Of a stretch of DNA of 64,000 nucleotides, positions 17,748 to 24,711 are shown in pieces. Location: assembly GCF_947502445.1 (NCBI RefSeq), contig NZ_CANMZW010000017.1:1-64000 (forward strand), read 5' to 3'. This stretch comes from an uncultured Brevibacillus sp. (GTDB lineage Bacteria > Bacillota > Bacilli > Brevibacillales > Brevibacillaceae). Made by a program: the position numbers and the translations under genes. A model generated the notes under the pieces. That model ran no database searches and had not been told where the DNA came from. It saw nothing but the letters and a program-made list of their open reading frames with translations. The first letter of the stretch is position 1, and the number at the start of each line of letters is the position of its first letter.

Positions 17748-17861
17748 GATAGCCTCCCTCTTCATTTAGAACATCTGTATGTTTACCAATAAAGATAGCG
17801 TATCTACACGCATTTGTCATCTACCATGGGACGATTTTTCAGATTTTTGAACGGATTTCCT

Positions 17862-17890
17862 TTGACACCGATGGGGTGGCTTTGCTACCT
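17862..17890 (+). promoter_or_regulatory. Possible sigma-A promoter for the def-hom unit
   Basis: TTGACA at 17862 is followed after 17 bases by CTACCT, a weak -10. It lies about 40 bases upstream of the deformylase start in the divergent region 17748-17929. Confidence 0.35.
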
Positions 17891-17929
17891 TGAAAGCGAC
17901 GAAGTACGCTGTGCGGGAGGTTGAGGAGT

Positions 17930-18454
17930 ATGGCAAAACACAAGATTATCCGCTTGGGAGATCCGGTTTTGCGAGAAGTCTCAAGAAAAGTCTCAACGAT
18001 TACCACACATACGGAAAAGATATTAGATGATTTGGCACATACGATTTATGCTGATAAAGGCAGGGCGGGCTTGTCAGCAATTCAGATTGGAATACCGAAA
18101 CGGCTGATTGTGATGGACTGTGGCAGTGGCTTAACTGAGCTGATCAATCCCCGAATCATCGAAAAAGCAGGTGAGCAGACGGGACCAGAAGCATGCCTCT
18201 CGATTCCAGGTGTAGTCAGTATCATCACCCGAGCAGCATATGTAAAGGTGGAAACGCTAAACCGCAAAGGGGAGACTGTTACGATCGAGGCTGATAATTT
18301 ATTGGCTCGCTGTATTCAACATGAGCTGGATCATCTTGAGGGAATCCTATTTATTGATTACGTAGATGAGCTGTATTCGGCACGATCGGGAAAAAAACTG
18401 AAGCCGCAAGACGCCCATCCCATATTACTTCAAAGAAGATTGATTCTGAAATAG
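17930..18454 (+). CDS. def: Peptide deformylase-like protein
   Basis: 174-residue metalloenzyme fold of the peptide deformylase family, which removes the formyl group from nascent proteins. Motif 1 reads GLSAIQIG, motif 2 reads EACLSIPG where EGCLS is usual, and motif 3 is QHELDHLEG with the metal-binding HExxH. ATG 17930 lies 9 bases after GGGAGG. The Gly to Ala change in motif 2 suggests a paralogue rather than the housekeeping enzyme. Its stop overlaps the next gene (TAGTG), so it is co-translated with homoserine dehydrogenase. Confidence 0.85.
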   Translation: MAKHKIIRLGDPVLREVSRKVSTITTHTEKILDDLAHTIYADKGRAGLSAIQIGIPKRLIVMDCGSGLTELINPRIIEKAGEQTGPEACLSIPGVVSIITRAAYVKVETLNRKGETVTIEADNLLARCIQHELDHLEGILFIDYVDELYSARSGKKLKPQDAHPILLQRRLILK

Positions 18455-18477
18455 TGAGAAAACGGGGTAGTACAAAG

Positions 18478-19479
18478 ATGAGAAGATGGAACATTGTCAT
18501 TACGGGATTTGGGTCAGTAGGCAAGCAAGTGGCTCGATTGTTAGAACAGAGACACACTTCTTATAAAGAAAAATATCAGGCTGATGTCAGGCTCGTAGGC
18601 ATCGCTCGGTCTGCGAGTGGCTGTCTGCAAGCTGATGGTTTGACTGCCAGGCAGTGTGAAGACTTCGGGGCGCAGCGAGCTCAGGCGAAGGGCATGTTTG
18701 ATGGAGCTGCTTTTTTGGCTGACAGTCATGCGGATATTTTGATTGAAGCAGGTCCCACTGACATTCAGACAGGGGGGGCAGGACTGATTTACATAAGGCA
18801 GGCTTTAGCGCAAGGGATGCATGCCATCACGATCTCAAAAGGGGCACTGGTCGTTGATTATGCGGGTTTGTCGAAGCTGGCTGCGCAAAATAATGTCATG
18901 CTCAAGATTAGTGGAGCAACAGCAGCCGCTTTGCCTACCATTGATTTATTGCAGTACAACCTGGCAGGGTGTGAAGTGCGGGCTATCGAGGGAATTTTTA
19001 CAGGGACGACCAATTATGTATTAACTAGCATGATGGAGAGCGGCTTGTCGCTTGATGAGGCGATTCGGAGTGCTCAAGAGCTGGGGATCGCTGAGCCAGA
19101 TCCATCCTACGACATAGATGGCTGGGATACGGCTTGCAAGGTCACCATATTGGCGAATGCCGCTTTCGGTGCCTCCTTGGGGGTAGCAGATGTTCCAAAA
19201 ATGAGTGTGCGGGACGTAACACCGGACCAAATCGCACTTTGGAAGGAGCAAGGAAAGCTCCCTAAGCTAGTCGGCAGTATACGCAAGACAGAGAACGGAC
19301 TTAGCGCAGCAGTCGTTTTACAGGCGATAAATGCGTCACATCCTTTTGCCAATGTGACGGGTACGACAAAAGCGATTCGTGTCGAAACAGATGTTATGGG
19401 TGATTTATTGGTCGTCGGAGGAAAGTCGGACCCGGTTGCTGCTGCTCTAAAGGATCTTGAACATATTATTAGCAGGTAA
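18478..19479 (+). CDS. hom: Homoserine dehydrogenase, short form
   Basis: Converts aspartate semialdehyde to homoserine on the threonine/methionine branch. The Rossmann motif NIVITGFGSVGKQVA is at the N-terminus. The catalytic core shows ITISKGALV, the IEGIFTGTTNYVLTSM block and EPDPSYDIDGWD. At 333 residues it lacks the C-terminal ACT regulatory domain, so feedback control by threonine is not expected. ATG 18478 fits the family; GTG 18454 overlaps the deformylase stop and is the alternative. Confidence 0.9.
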   Translation: MRRWNIVITGFGSVGKQVARLLEQRHTSYKEKYQADVRLVGIARSASGCLQADGLTARQCEDFGAQRAQAKGMFDGAAFLADSHADILIEAGPTDIQTGGAGLIYIRQALAQGMHAITISKGALVVDYAGLSKLAAQNNVMLKISGATAAALPTIDLLQYNLAGCEVRAIEGIFTGTTNYVLTSMMESGLSLDEAIRSAQELGIAEPDPSYDIDGWDTACKVTILANAAFGASLGVADVPKMSVRDVTPDQIALWKEQGKLPKLVGSIRKTENGLSAAVVLQAINASHPFANVTGTTKAIRVETDVMGDLLVVGGKSDPVAAALKDLEHIISR

Positions 19480-19592
19480 AGTACTTCTCATGAAACGTTT
19501 TTGGCTTCCCATCGTTTTGTGCGGATGCCCGCGGTTGATTCGTTCATACTAAGCAGGCAACAGAGGAATACCACTGTGAGGAGGCCTGCGGG

Positions 19593-19772
19593 ATGAATAA
19601 TCATTCTGATTTCAATGCCGAGCTGCAGCAAGTATCTGCTTATCCAACCAAGCAAAAAGTTGGTCAGGAAGACGTGGCACTTCTGAATGAACAGGACAGC
19701 TGCTGTTGTCCCGGGCAGTCTAGCTGTGACACGCTAAAGAAAGTACAGGCTTCCAAGGCTGAACAAGCATAA
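19593..19772 (+). CDS. Small cysteine-containing protein, 59 aa, unknown
   Basis: ATG 19593 follows a GAGGAGG site by about 7 bases. The frame ends just before a strong terminator. The product is hydrophilic with a DSCCCPGQSSCD cluster of four cysteines, suggestive of metal or disulfide chemistry. I do not recognise a family. Its clean expression signals make it a likely real gene. Confidence 0.6.
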   Translation: MNNHSDFNAELQQVSAYPTKQKVGQEDVALLNEQDSCCCPGQSSCDTLKKVQASKAEQA

Positions 19773-19785
19773 CGATCAGCATGAA

Positions 19786-19823
19786 GAAAGCCGAGCTCTC
19801 TACAGAAGAGAAGCTCGGCTTTC
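19786..19823. terminator. Bidirectional terminator
   Basis: A 12-base stem of GAAAGCCGAGCT with AGCTCGGCTTTC, extended by TCT/AGA. It lies between the small Cys protein and the convergent CAP-domain gene. Confidence 0.8.
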
Positions 19824-19836
19824 GCTTGTTGAGCGA

Positions 19837-20565
19837 TTATCCGATAAATTCTTGCACCCAGTAACCATTTGTATATCCAACACCAATTTTAGTGAAGGCA
19901 GGATTCATAATGTTTTGGCGGTGACCTTCACTGTTCATCCATTGATTCATAACTTCTTCAGGACTGCGTTGACCCATGGCAATATTTTCACCTGCAGTCA
20001 TAAAGGAGATGCCATACTTTTTCATCATATCAAACGGAGAACCGTATGTCGGGCTATTATGATCGAAATAGTGGTTGTTGGACATGTCAGCAGCTTTCGC
20101 AAGCGCTACATCGGAGAGAGCCGAGTCCAATTGAACAGGCTTGAGACCTGCTTTTGCACGCTCTTGGTTGACCAAGTCAGCAACTTGCTTTACGAAATTG
20201 GAGGCTTGAGCCTGGTTTGTTTCGCTAGCTGGTGTAGCTGCTGGTTGTGCAGGCGCTTGTGGCACTGGAGCTTGCACAGGCGCTTGCTGAGTTGGCTGAA
20301 CAAAATATTGTTTCGGCGCGAATTGTTGGCAATTTACGAAGTTGAACGGTTGATTCTGTTTAGAAACGGGCTGTGAATACGTTGGCAAAGAAGCTTGATT
20401 TGATTTTTGCATTTGCTGCAGGAAAGGAACTAATTGAGATTGAAAGTTCGATTGAACTGGGCAATTTGTAGATGCAGCAAAAGCTGAGGTGGAGAAGCCT
20501 GTTAGGGCCAAGCCCAATCCTAGAGTCATAGCGATGGTAGCTGTACCAAAGCGTTTCATATTCAC
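19837..20565 (-). CDS. Secreted CAP/SCP domain protein (YkwD-like)
   Basis: 242-residue exported protein. The signal peptide (about residues 1-30) ends near SAFAAS, then comes a Gln/Pro/Ala-rich linker (about 40-120). The C-terminal CAP domain shows VADLVNQERAKAGL, HNSPTYGSPFDMMKKYGI, AGENIAMG, MNSEGHRQNIMNP and the final GVGYTNGYWVQEF. Bacillus relatives are wall-associated proteins of unclear activity, some found in spores. The start is GTG 20565 or ATG 20559. It is controlled by the c-di-AMP riboswitch immediately upstream. Confidence 0.88.
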   Translation of the reverse strand: MNMKRFGTATIAMTLGLGLALTGFSTSAFAASTNCPVQSNFQSQLVPFLQQMQKSNQASLPTYSQPVSKQNQPFNFVNCQQFAPKQYFVQPTQQAPVQAPVPQAPAQPAATPASETNQAQASNFVKQVADLVNQERAKAGLKPVQLDSALSDVALAKAADMSNNHYFDHNSPTYGSPFDMMKKYGISFMTAGENIAMGQRSPEEVMNQWMNSEGHRQNIMNPAFTKIGVGYTNGYWVQEFIG

Positions 20566-20579
20566 ATCGTCTCCTTTTT

Positions 20580-20715
20580 TTAGCCTACGAGGTTAGTTGT
20601 CGGATTCGGATTGAGGAAACAACCCGTCGCCAGTGGCGATTCACCCCATGCAGATTTCTCCGCAAAAAAAGTCCCCCGCACTTCCTTTCGAGTGGAAGTT
20701 TCGGCTTATTGGTTT
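20580..20715 (-). ncRNA. ydaO/yuaA-type cyclic di-AMP riboswitch
   Basis: On the minus strand the leader shows the conserved order of this aptamer: GCGGGGGAC, then GCATGGGGTGAATC, GACGGGTTGTTTCC, and CCGAATCCGACA...CTAACCTCGTAGGC, with AGCC/GGCT able to close the outer helix. It ends only a few bases before the ribosome site of the CAP-domain gene. No separate terminator hairpin fits in between, so control may act on ribosome access. Known members turn genes off when c-di-AMP is high. Confidence 0.85.
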
Positions 20716-20776
20716 GGCATGACCCAGAATATCAGACTATCCCAACCGAAATAAAGGAGTAATATTTGGTAGCTAG

Positions 20777-21118
20777 CTACTCTTTCTCGTTCTTCTCTGC
20801 GTTCCAGGCAGTTAGTCCGCCTAGTAGTGCCGCGGCTTGAAACCCATGCTCACGAAGCAGGGAAGCAGCCTTTTGTGCTTTGTTTCCAGTTGTACAAATC
20901 GTTACGAACTGTGCACTTTCCAATTGCTTGGCTGTGTCCTCGTCAAAAGGCTTGTCCTGTTCCTTCATAATGAGATAAGGGACGTTTTTTGTTGGTGCTT
21001 TTGTACTATATATACTGCCCATAACGAACTTGTCGTTGTCCCTCACATCTAGTAAAATAAGGTTCGAGTTGTTCTCTAACATCTGTTTTAATGTTTTACT
21101 AAGTATGGTATCTGTCAT
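20777..21118 (-). CDS. Rhodanese-like domain protein
   Basis: 113-residue single-domain rhodanese, a sulfur-carrier or sulfurtransferase fold. LILLDVRDNDKFVMGSI is the N-terminal signature and FVTICTTGNKAQKAA contains the active-site Cys in a CTTGNK loop. A good AGGAGGG site precedes the ATG. It is monocistronic, upstream of the riboswitch on the same strand. Confidence 0.85.
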   Translation of the reverse strand: MTDTILSKTLKQMLENNSNLILLDVRDNDKFVMGSIYSTKAPTKNVPYLIMKEQDKPFDEDTAKQLESAQFVTICTTGNKAQKAASLLREHGFQAAALLGGLTAWNAEKNEKE

Positions 21119-21423
21119 GATTCAAATCCCTCCTTTCATCTAATTGTAGCAGATACGCAAGAGCTTGGAAGAGCTTAAGAGATATTGATTTAATTGGACA
21201 GCCATGGTAGAATGATGATGCTACTTGAAAAATCGAGGCCCATAAATTCATCGAGGTGTATGCTCATGGATAACGTTTTTGAATCCCCGATTCACACTGG
21301 CGCGGTCATCGGAGCCGCAAGGATGAAAGAGAGGAAGGGCTTTCGTTGTTTTAGGTTTTCAAAAAGCTATACTTTGCAGTTCCGTCATTACGACAATCAC
21401 ATATGATCGAAGCAGATATTATT

Positions 21424-21479
21424 CACATATCATGAAGGCATATCGCTTCAAGACAAGGGATATTTCTTCATGATATGTG
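21424..21479. repeat. Long hairpin upstream of the cold-shock gene
   Basis: A perfect 14-base inverted repeat (21424-21437 with 21466-21479) encloses a further ATATC/GATAT pair. It lies about 60 bases before the csp start, either in its leader RNA or as a terminator of an upstream transcript; the following T-run is weak. In 21119-21423 I see no convincing gene. Confidence 0.6.
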
Positions 21480-21542
21480 GGTTTTATTGCTTCGGTAAAT
21501 ATGACTAGCATATTCAAATTGACTTTTTGGAGGTTTTTTTAA

Positions 21543-21746
21543 ATGCAAACGAACGGAACAGTAAAATGGTTTAACGCAGAAAAAGGTTTCGGTTTCATTC
21601 AAGTAGAAGGCGGAGACGATGTATTCGTTCACTTCAGCGCGATCCAAGGCGACGGTTTCAAAACTTTGGATGAAGGTCAACGCGTTCAATTCAACATCGT
21701 TCAAGGCAACCGTGGTCCACAAGCTGAGAACGTAGTAAAACTGTAA
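21543..21746 (+). CDS. Cold shock protein (CspA family)
   Basis: 67-residue OB-fold RNA chaperone. RNP1 (KGFGFIQV) and RNP2 (DVFVHFSAI) are intact, with [13 protein letters not shown] at the N-terminus. TTTTTGGAGG is the ribosome site. It is monocistronic: a hairpin lies upstream and a strong terminator follows. Confidence 0.95.
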   Translation: MQTNGTVKWFNAEKGFGFIQVEGGDDVFVHFSAIQGDGFKTLDEGQRVQFNIVQGNRGPQAENVVKL

Positions 21747-21758
21747 GTCTCCTTTATT

Positions 21759-21792
21759 AAAAAAGCTGTCCGTTCGCGGGCAGCTTTTTTAA
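21759..21792 (+). terminator. Terminator after csp
   Basis: AAAAAAGCTG pairs with CAGCTTTTTT (to 21790) around a GC-rich loop. Confidence 0.85.
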
Positions 21793-21808
21793 TTTGCTTA
21801 GACATCAG

Positions 21809-21852
21809 AAACCAACCCCCTTTGATTTGAACAAAGCGAGGTTGGTTTTTTT
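21809..21852 (+). terminator. Second hairpin terminator
   Basis: AAACCAACC (21809-21817) pairs with GGTTGGTTT (21840-21848), followed by TTTTT. It lies in tandem after the csp terminator. Confidence 0.75.
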
Positions 21853-21884
21853 GATTAAAAGGGATTATTGGCATAAGGACCTTT

Positions 21885-22175
21885 GGTTGCCATCCGAAGC
21901 AGGTTGCTTGTCATGCATTGGCCAAAGCCTCGGCAGTGGAACTCGCCCCGGATAACATCCGCGTAAACTCTGTACATCCTGGAATTATTGTTACCCCGAT
22001 GATTCAGGAGGCACTGGATCAGGGAGCGCAGCAAATGTTTGAAATGGGGACACCGCTGCCACGTTTGGGCAAACCGGAAGATATTGCCTATGGCGTGCTT
22101 TTCCTCGCATCAGATGAATCAAGCTTTGAAACCGGTACTGAAATGGTGATTGATGGCGGTTGGACTGCACAATAA
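21885..22175 (+). pseudogene. C-terminal remnant of a short-chain dehydrogenase
   Basis: The frame encodes the SDR C-terminal part: ALAKASAVELAPDNIRVNSVHPG, TPLPRLGKPEDIAYGVLFLASDE and the final VIDGGWTAQ. The N-terminal NAD-binding fold and the catalytic Tyr-x3-Lys are missing, and no ribosome site precedes it. It is a 5'-truncated gene of about 95 codons followed by a terminator. Confidence 0.8.
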
Positions 22176-22184
22176 TAACAAGAT

Positions 22185-22221
22185 CAAGACGTCAGGAAAT
22201 AAATCCTGGCGTCTTGTTTAT
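22185..22221 (+). terminator. Terminator after the SDR remnant
   Basis: CAAGACGTCAGGA pairs with TCCTGGCGTCTTG allowing one G-U, then TTTATTT. Confidence 0.75.
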
Positions 22222-22303
22222 TTATGGGAACAGTTATGCTACAATACGTATTCCAATTCATGTAAATTACCGGTTTTCTTTGCTACAGGCAGGAGGAGAT
22301 ACC

Positions 22304-23239
22304 ATGAGTGAATGGATTGACAAGCTGCAAAAAGAAATTACAGCGCTTAGAGACTCTATCCACATCGAAAAGATTTTAAAAGGATTTTCTACTGATGAGA
22401 AGTACCGGGTGTATTTGTCTAATGGAGAGAACCGGTTGCTGCGTATTTTTAAGCTTGACCAATGGGCGCAGAAAAAAGCCGAGTACGACATTATAAAGAC
22501 CATTCAAACCCTTGGGGTCAAAGCGTCATCGCCAATAGAACTCGGAATGATCCCAGGACGGGACATAGGCTACATGGTATTATCCTATCTGGACGGGGAG
22601 GATGCTCGTGATGTCCTGCCAGAATTGTCCGTAGAAGAGCAGCAACAAATTGGTTACTTAGCAGGCTGTGACTTGGCAAGCATGCATCAGCTTTCCGCTC
22701 CAACCTCCGTTTCTTCCTGGTATGAGAGGTGCATCCAAAAGCACCGGAATTATGTTCGTGCCTACCAGGAATCCTCCCTCGAAATTACGCACGCTGACAA
22801 AATCAATGTTTTCATCGAGGATCACCTTACCTATTTGAAAAACAGGCCTAATCGCTTTTTGCATGATGATTTCCATGTTGGAAACCTGATTGTTCACGAG
22901 CGACAATATGCAGGTGTCATTGATTTTAACCGCTATGACTGGGGAGACCCCATTCACGAGTTTACTAAGCTCGCTTTTTTCAGCAGGGAAATCAGTGTTC
23001 CCTTTTGCAATGGACAGATTATGGGCTATTTCCACAATGAAGAGCCGCCAGACTCGTTTTGGATTTTATATTCGGTATACACGGCCATGACGATCTTCTC
23101 CTCTGTCGTTTGGACGGGACGTGTGGTGCCTTCGCTGCTTGATGATATGAACCAGCGAGTCAATAAAGTCATTGAGGAGCATCAAGCATTCGAATGCACC
23201 ATTCCGGTCTGGTTCAGCCGGACTGAAACACACAAGTAA
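22304..23239 (+). CDS. Aminoglycoside phosphotransferase (APH)-fold kinase
   Basis: 311-residue small-molecule kinase of the APH/choline-kinase fold. The catalytic loop FLHDDFHVGNLIV (Brenner motif) and the metal-binding VIDFNRYDWGDP are intact. The N-lobe has RLLRIFKLDQ for the ATP lysine region and GYMVLSYLDGEDA in the hinge. ATG 22304 follows GGAGGAG. The substrate is unknown; resistance is only one option because this fold also covers fructosamine, methylthioribose and homoserine kinases. Confidence 0.85.
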   Translation: MSEWIDKLQKEITALRDSIHIEKILKGFSTDEKYRVYLSNGENRLLRIFKLDQWAQKKAEYDIIKTIQTLGVKASSPIELGMIPGRDIGYMVLSYLDGEDARDVLPELSVEEQQQIGYLAGCDLASMHQLSAPTSVSSWYERCIQKHRNYVRAYQESSLEITHADKINVFIEDHLTYLKNRPNRFLHDDFHVGNLIVHERQYAGVIDFNRYDWGDPIHEFTKLAFFSREISVPFCNGQIMGYFHNEEPPDSFWILYSVYTAMTIFSSVVWTGRVVPSLLDDMNQRVNKVIEEHQAFECTIPVWFSRTETHK

Positions 23240-23240
23240 A

Positions 23241-23270
23241 AAAGGAACTATGAAAAAATCATAGTTCCTT
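23241..23270 (-). terminator. Terminator of the poly-Asn gene
   Basis: AAGGAACTATGA pairs with TCATAGTTCCTT in a 12-base stem. On the minus strand it is followed by a T-run, so it serves the minus-strand gene at 23288. Confidence 0.75.
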
Positions 23271-23287
23271 CTCAGGTATAGAACGGA

Positions 23288-23767
23288 TTAGAAACAAGTA
23301 TCAAGTGTTACAGTTTGGAATTGGCTGTCGAGTACAGTAAGACCGTTCACGATACCTCCGCCAACAGATGTCCGGCCATAAGTGGTGAGAAGAACATTTT
23401 CTTCAGGATTTCGATTGCCGTGATTGTTGTTATTGTTGTTATTGTTATTATTATTATTGTTGTTGTTGTTATTGTTATTGCAGCCGACAGTAAGGCGTAC
23501 TTCGTAGTGATTGGAAGCAGGTACTGCTGCATTAAACGCAATGCGAGTGTTACCAGCAAGCGTTTGAGTAACATCAAGCAGCGTGCTGACAGGGTTGGTT
23601 TGCATTACAGCGTTACCCCAGTTTAATACTTGTACACGAACCTCTACATCAAAGTTGTTCAGGTTAACCAGGTCAAGGTGTGCTGTTAGAACGACGGCGA
23701 GGTTATTTTGCAAAATTCCTGTCGTTCTTACTTCTTGCCTTTTGTTTTTTCTTCCTCCATCTGACAT
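23288..23767 (-). CDS. Hypothetical protein with a 19-residue poly-asparagine tract
   Basis: 159-residue protein of unknown function. The N-terminal half is beta-rich (LDLVNLNNFDVEVRVQVLNW, VRLTVGC). It is followed by 19 consecutive Asn codons, then HGNRNPEENVLLTTYGR and a C-terminal segment ending DTCF. The basic N-terminus is not a signal peptide. Asn-rich linkers joined to beta domains occur in spore-surface proteins, but this assignment is a guess. It has its own ribosome site and terminator. Confidence 0.7.
   Translation of the reverse strand: MSDGGRKNKRQEVRTTGILQNNLAVVLTAHLDLVNLNNFDVEVRVQVLNWGNAVMQTNPVSTLLDVTQTLAGNTRIAFNAAVPASNHYEVRLTVGCNNNNNNNNNNNNNNNNNNNHGNRNPEENVLLTTYGRTSVGGGIVNGLTVLDSQFQTVTLDTCF
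23423..23479. repeat. (AAT/AAC)19 trinucleotide tract
   Basis: Nineteen ATT or GTT triplets on the plus strand encode poly-Asn on the minus strand. Mixed AAT and AAC codons suggest selection for Asn, while the tract can still change in length by slippage. Confidence 0.9.
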
Positions 23768-23893
23768 TCACGTTCACTCCATTCATGATGTTTTAATTAG
23801 TGGGACATAATACTTTATTTCATCTTGTACCTTTTTGTAACGGCGAACGCATGGGGACGAGTAACCATTTCGAAAAGGAAGGCGTGGAAATCG

Positions 23894-24634
23894 TTGATAT
23901 ATGCTAATTTGTTCAAGCAAGCAGAATATAGCGCACGGTTTGAATGGGGATATGAAGGGGTCGAACAGCTTGGACTAGGATCATCAATCATAGTCATTAT
24001 CGATGTGCTCTCGTTTTCTACATGTGTTGACGTTGTAATTGGCAGAGGGGGAAGTGTATTTCCGTATCGCTTTAAAGATGAAACAGCTCGTCTCTACGCC
24101 GAGCAAAAAGGGGCGTTACTCGCTGGAAGAAGAGGCGAGCGCATTTCTTTATCTCCGGCGTCCCTGCAGTCGATACCTGTAAATAGCAGGATTGTTCTGC
24201 CATCGCCAAATGGCTCCACATGCACGGTGCTGGCAAAAGAAAGCAATGCAACGGTCATCGCAGCGTGTTTACGCAATGCTTCAGCCGTAGCCAATCACAT
24301 ACGTGAGCGCAAAGAAACGGTAACGATCATTGCCTGTGGAGAAAGATGGCCAAACGGTACCCTGCGACCAGCCATCGAGGATATTATCGCAGCGGGAGCC
24401 ATCCTGTATGAATTAAACGAACACACACTTTCCCCGGAAGCGCAAATGGCTGTCGCCGCGTATACTTCTGCAAACCGAGAGCTTGCATGGTTCTTGGAGC
24501 AATCAGGATCAGGGCAAGAGCTGATTCGCAGTGGGTATCTTGAGGATGTACAAGTGGCGGGGCAATTCAATGGTAGTCAGCAAGTTCCTGTTTTAAATGA
24601 TGAAGGCGCCTATGAGACAATGAGGCTGGAATAA
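23894..24634 (+). CDS. 2-phosphosulfolactate phosphatase-like protein (ComB family)
   Basis: ComB hydrolyses 2-phosphosulfolactate in coenzyme M or sulfolactate pathways. The family signatures IIVIIDVLSFSTCVDV and IVLPSPNGSTC are clear, with IACGERWPNGTLRPAIEDIIAAG further on. TTG 23894 (246 aa) follows GGAAGG; TTG 23825 is an in-frame alternative. Bacillus spores contain 3-sulfolactate made through this enzyme, which would fit a sporulation role, but no other pathway gene lies beside it. Confidence 0.85.
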   Translation: MIYANLFKQAEYSARFEWGYEGVEQLGLGSSIIVIIDVLSFSTCVDVVIGRGGSVFPYRFKDETARLYAEQKGALLAGRRGERISLSPASLQSIPVNSRIVLPSPNGSTCTVLAKESNATVIAACLRNASAVANHIRERKETVTIIACGERWPNGTLRPAIEDIIAAGAILYELNEHTLSPEAQMAVAAYTSANRELAWFLEQSGSGQELIRSGYLEDVQVAGQFNGSQQVPVLNDEGAYETMRLE

Positions 24635-24711
24635 TTTCCAAATATTTGTAACAACAAATGCCGTCCGAACGTCTTACATAGATAACAAGAAAGAATGTGA
24701 GGAACAGGCGA

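Noticed and set aside
21194-21406. 70-codon frame upstream of csp
   Set aside because: Weak ribosome site and no recognisable protein pattern.
22160-22303. N-terminal extension of the APH-fold kinase
   Set aside because: It runs through a terminator hairpin and ATG 22304 has GGAGGAG at proper spacing.
23423-23479. Possible CRISPR or tandem repeat array
   Set aside because: It is a triplet tract encoding poly-Asn; there are no spacers and no cas genes.
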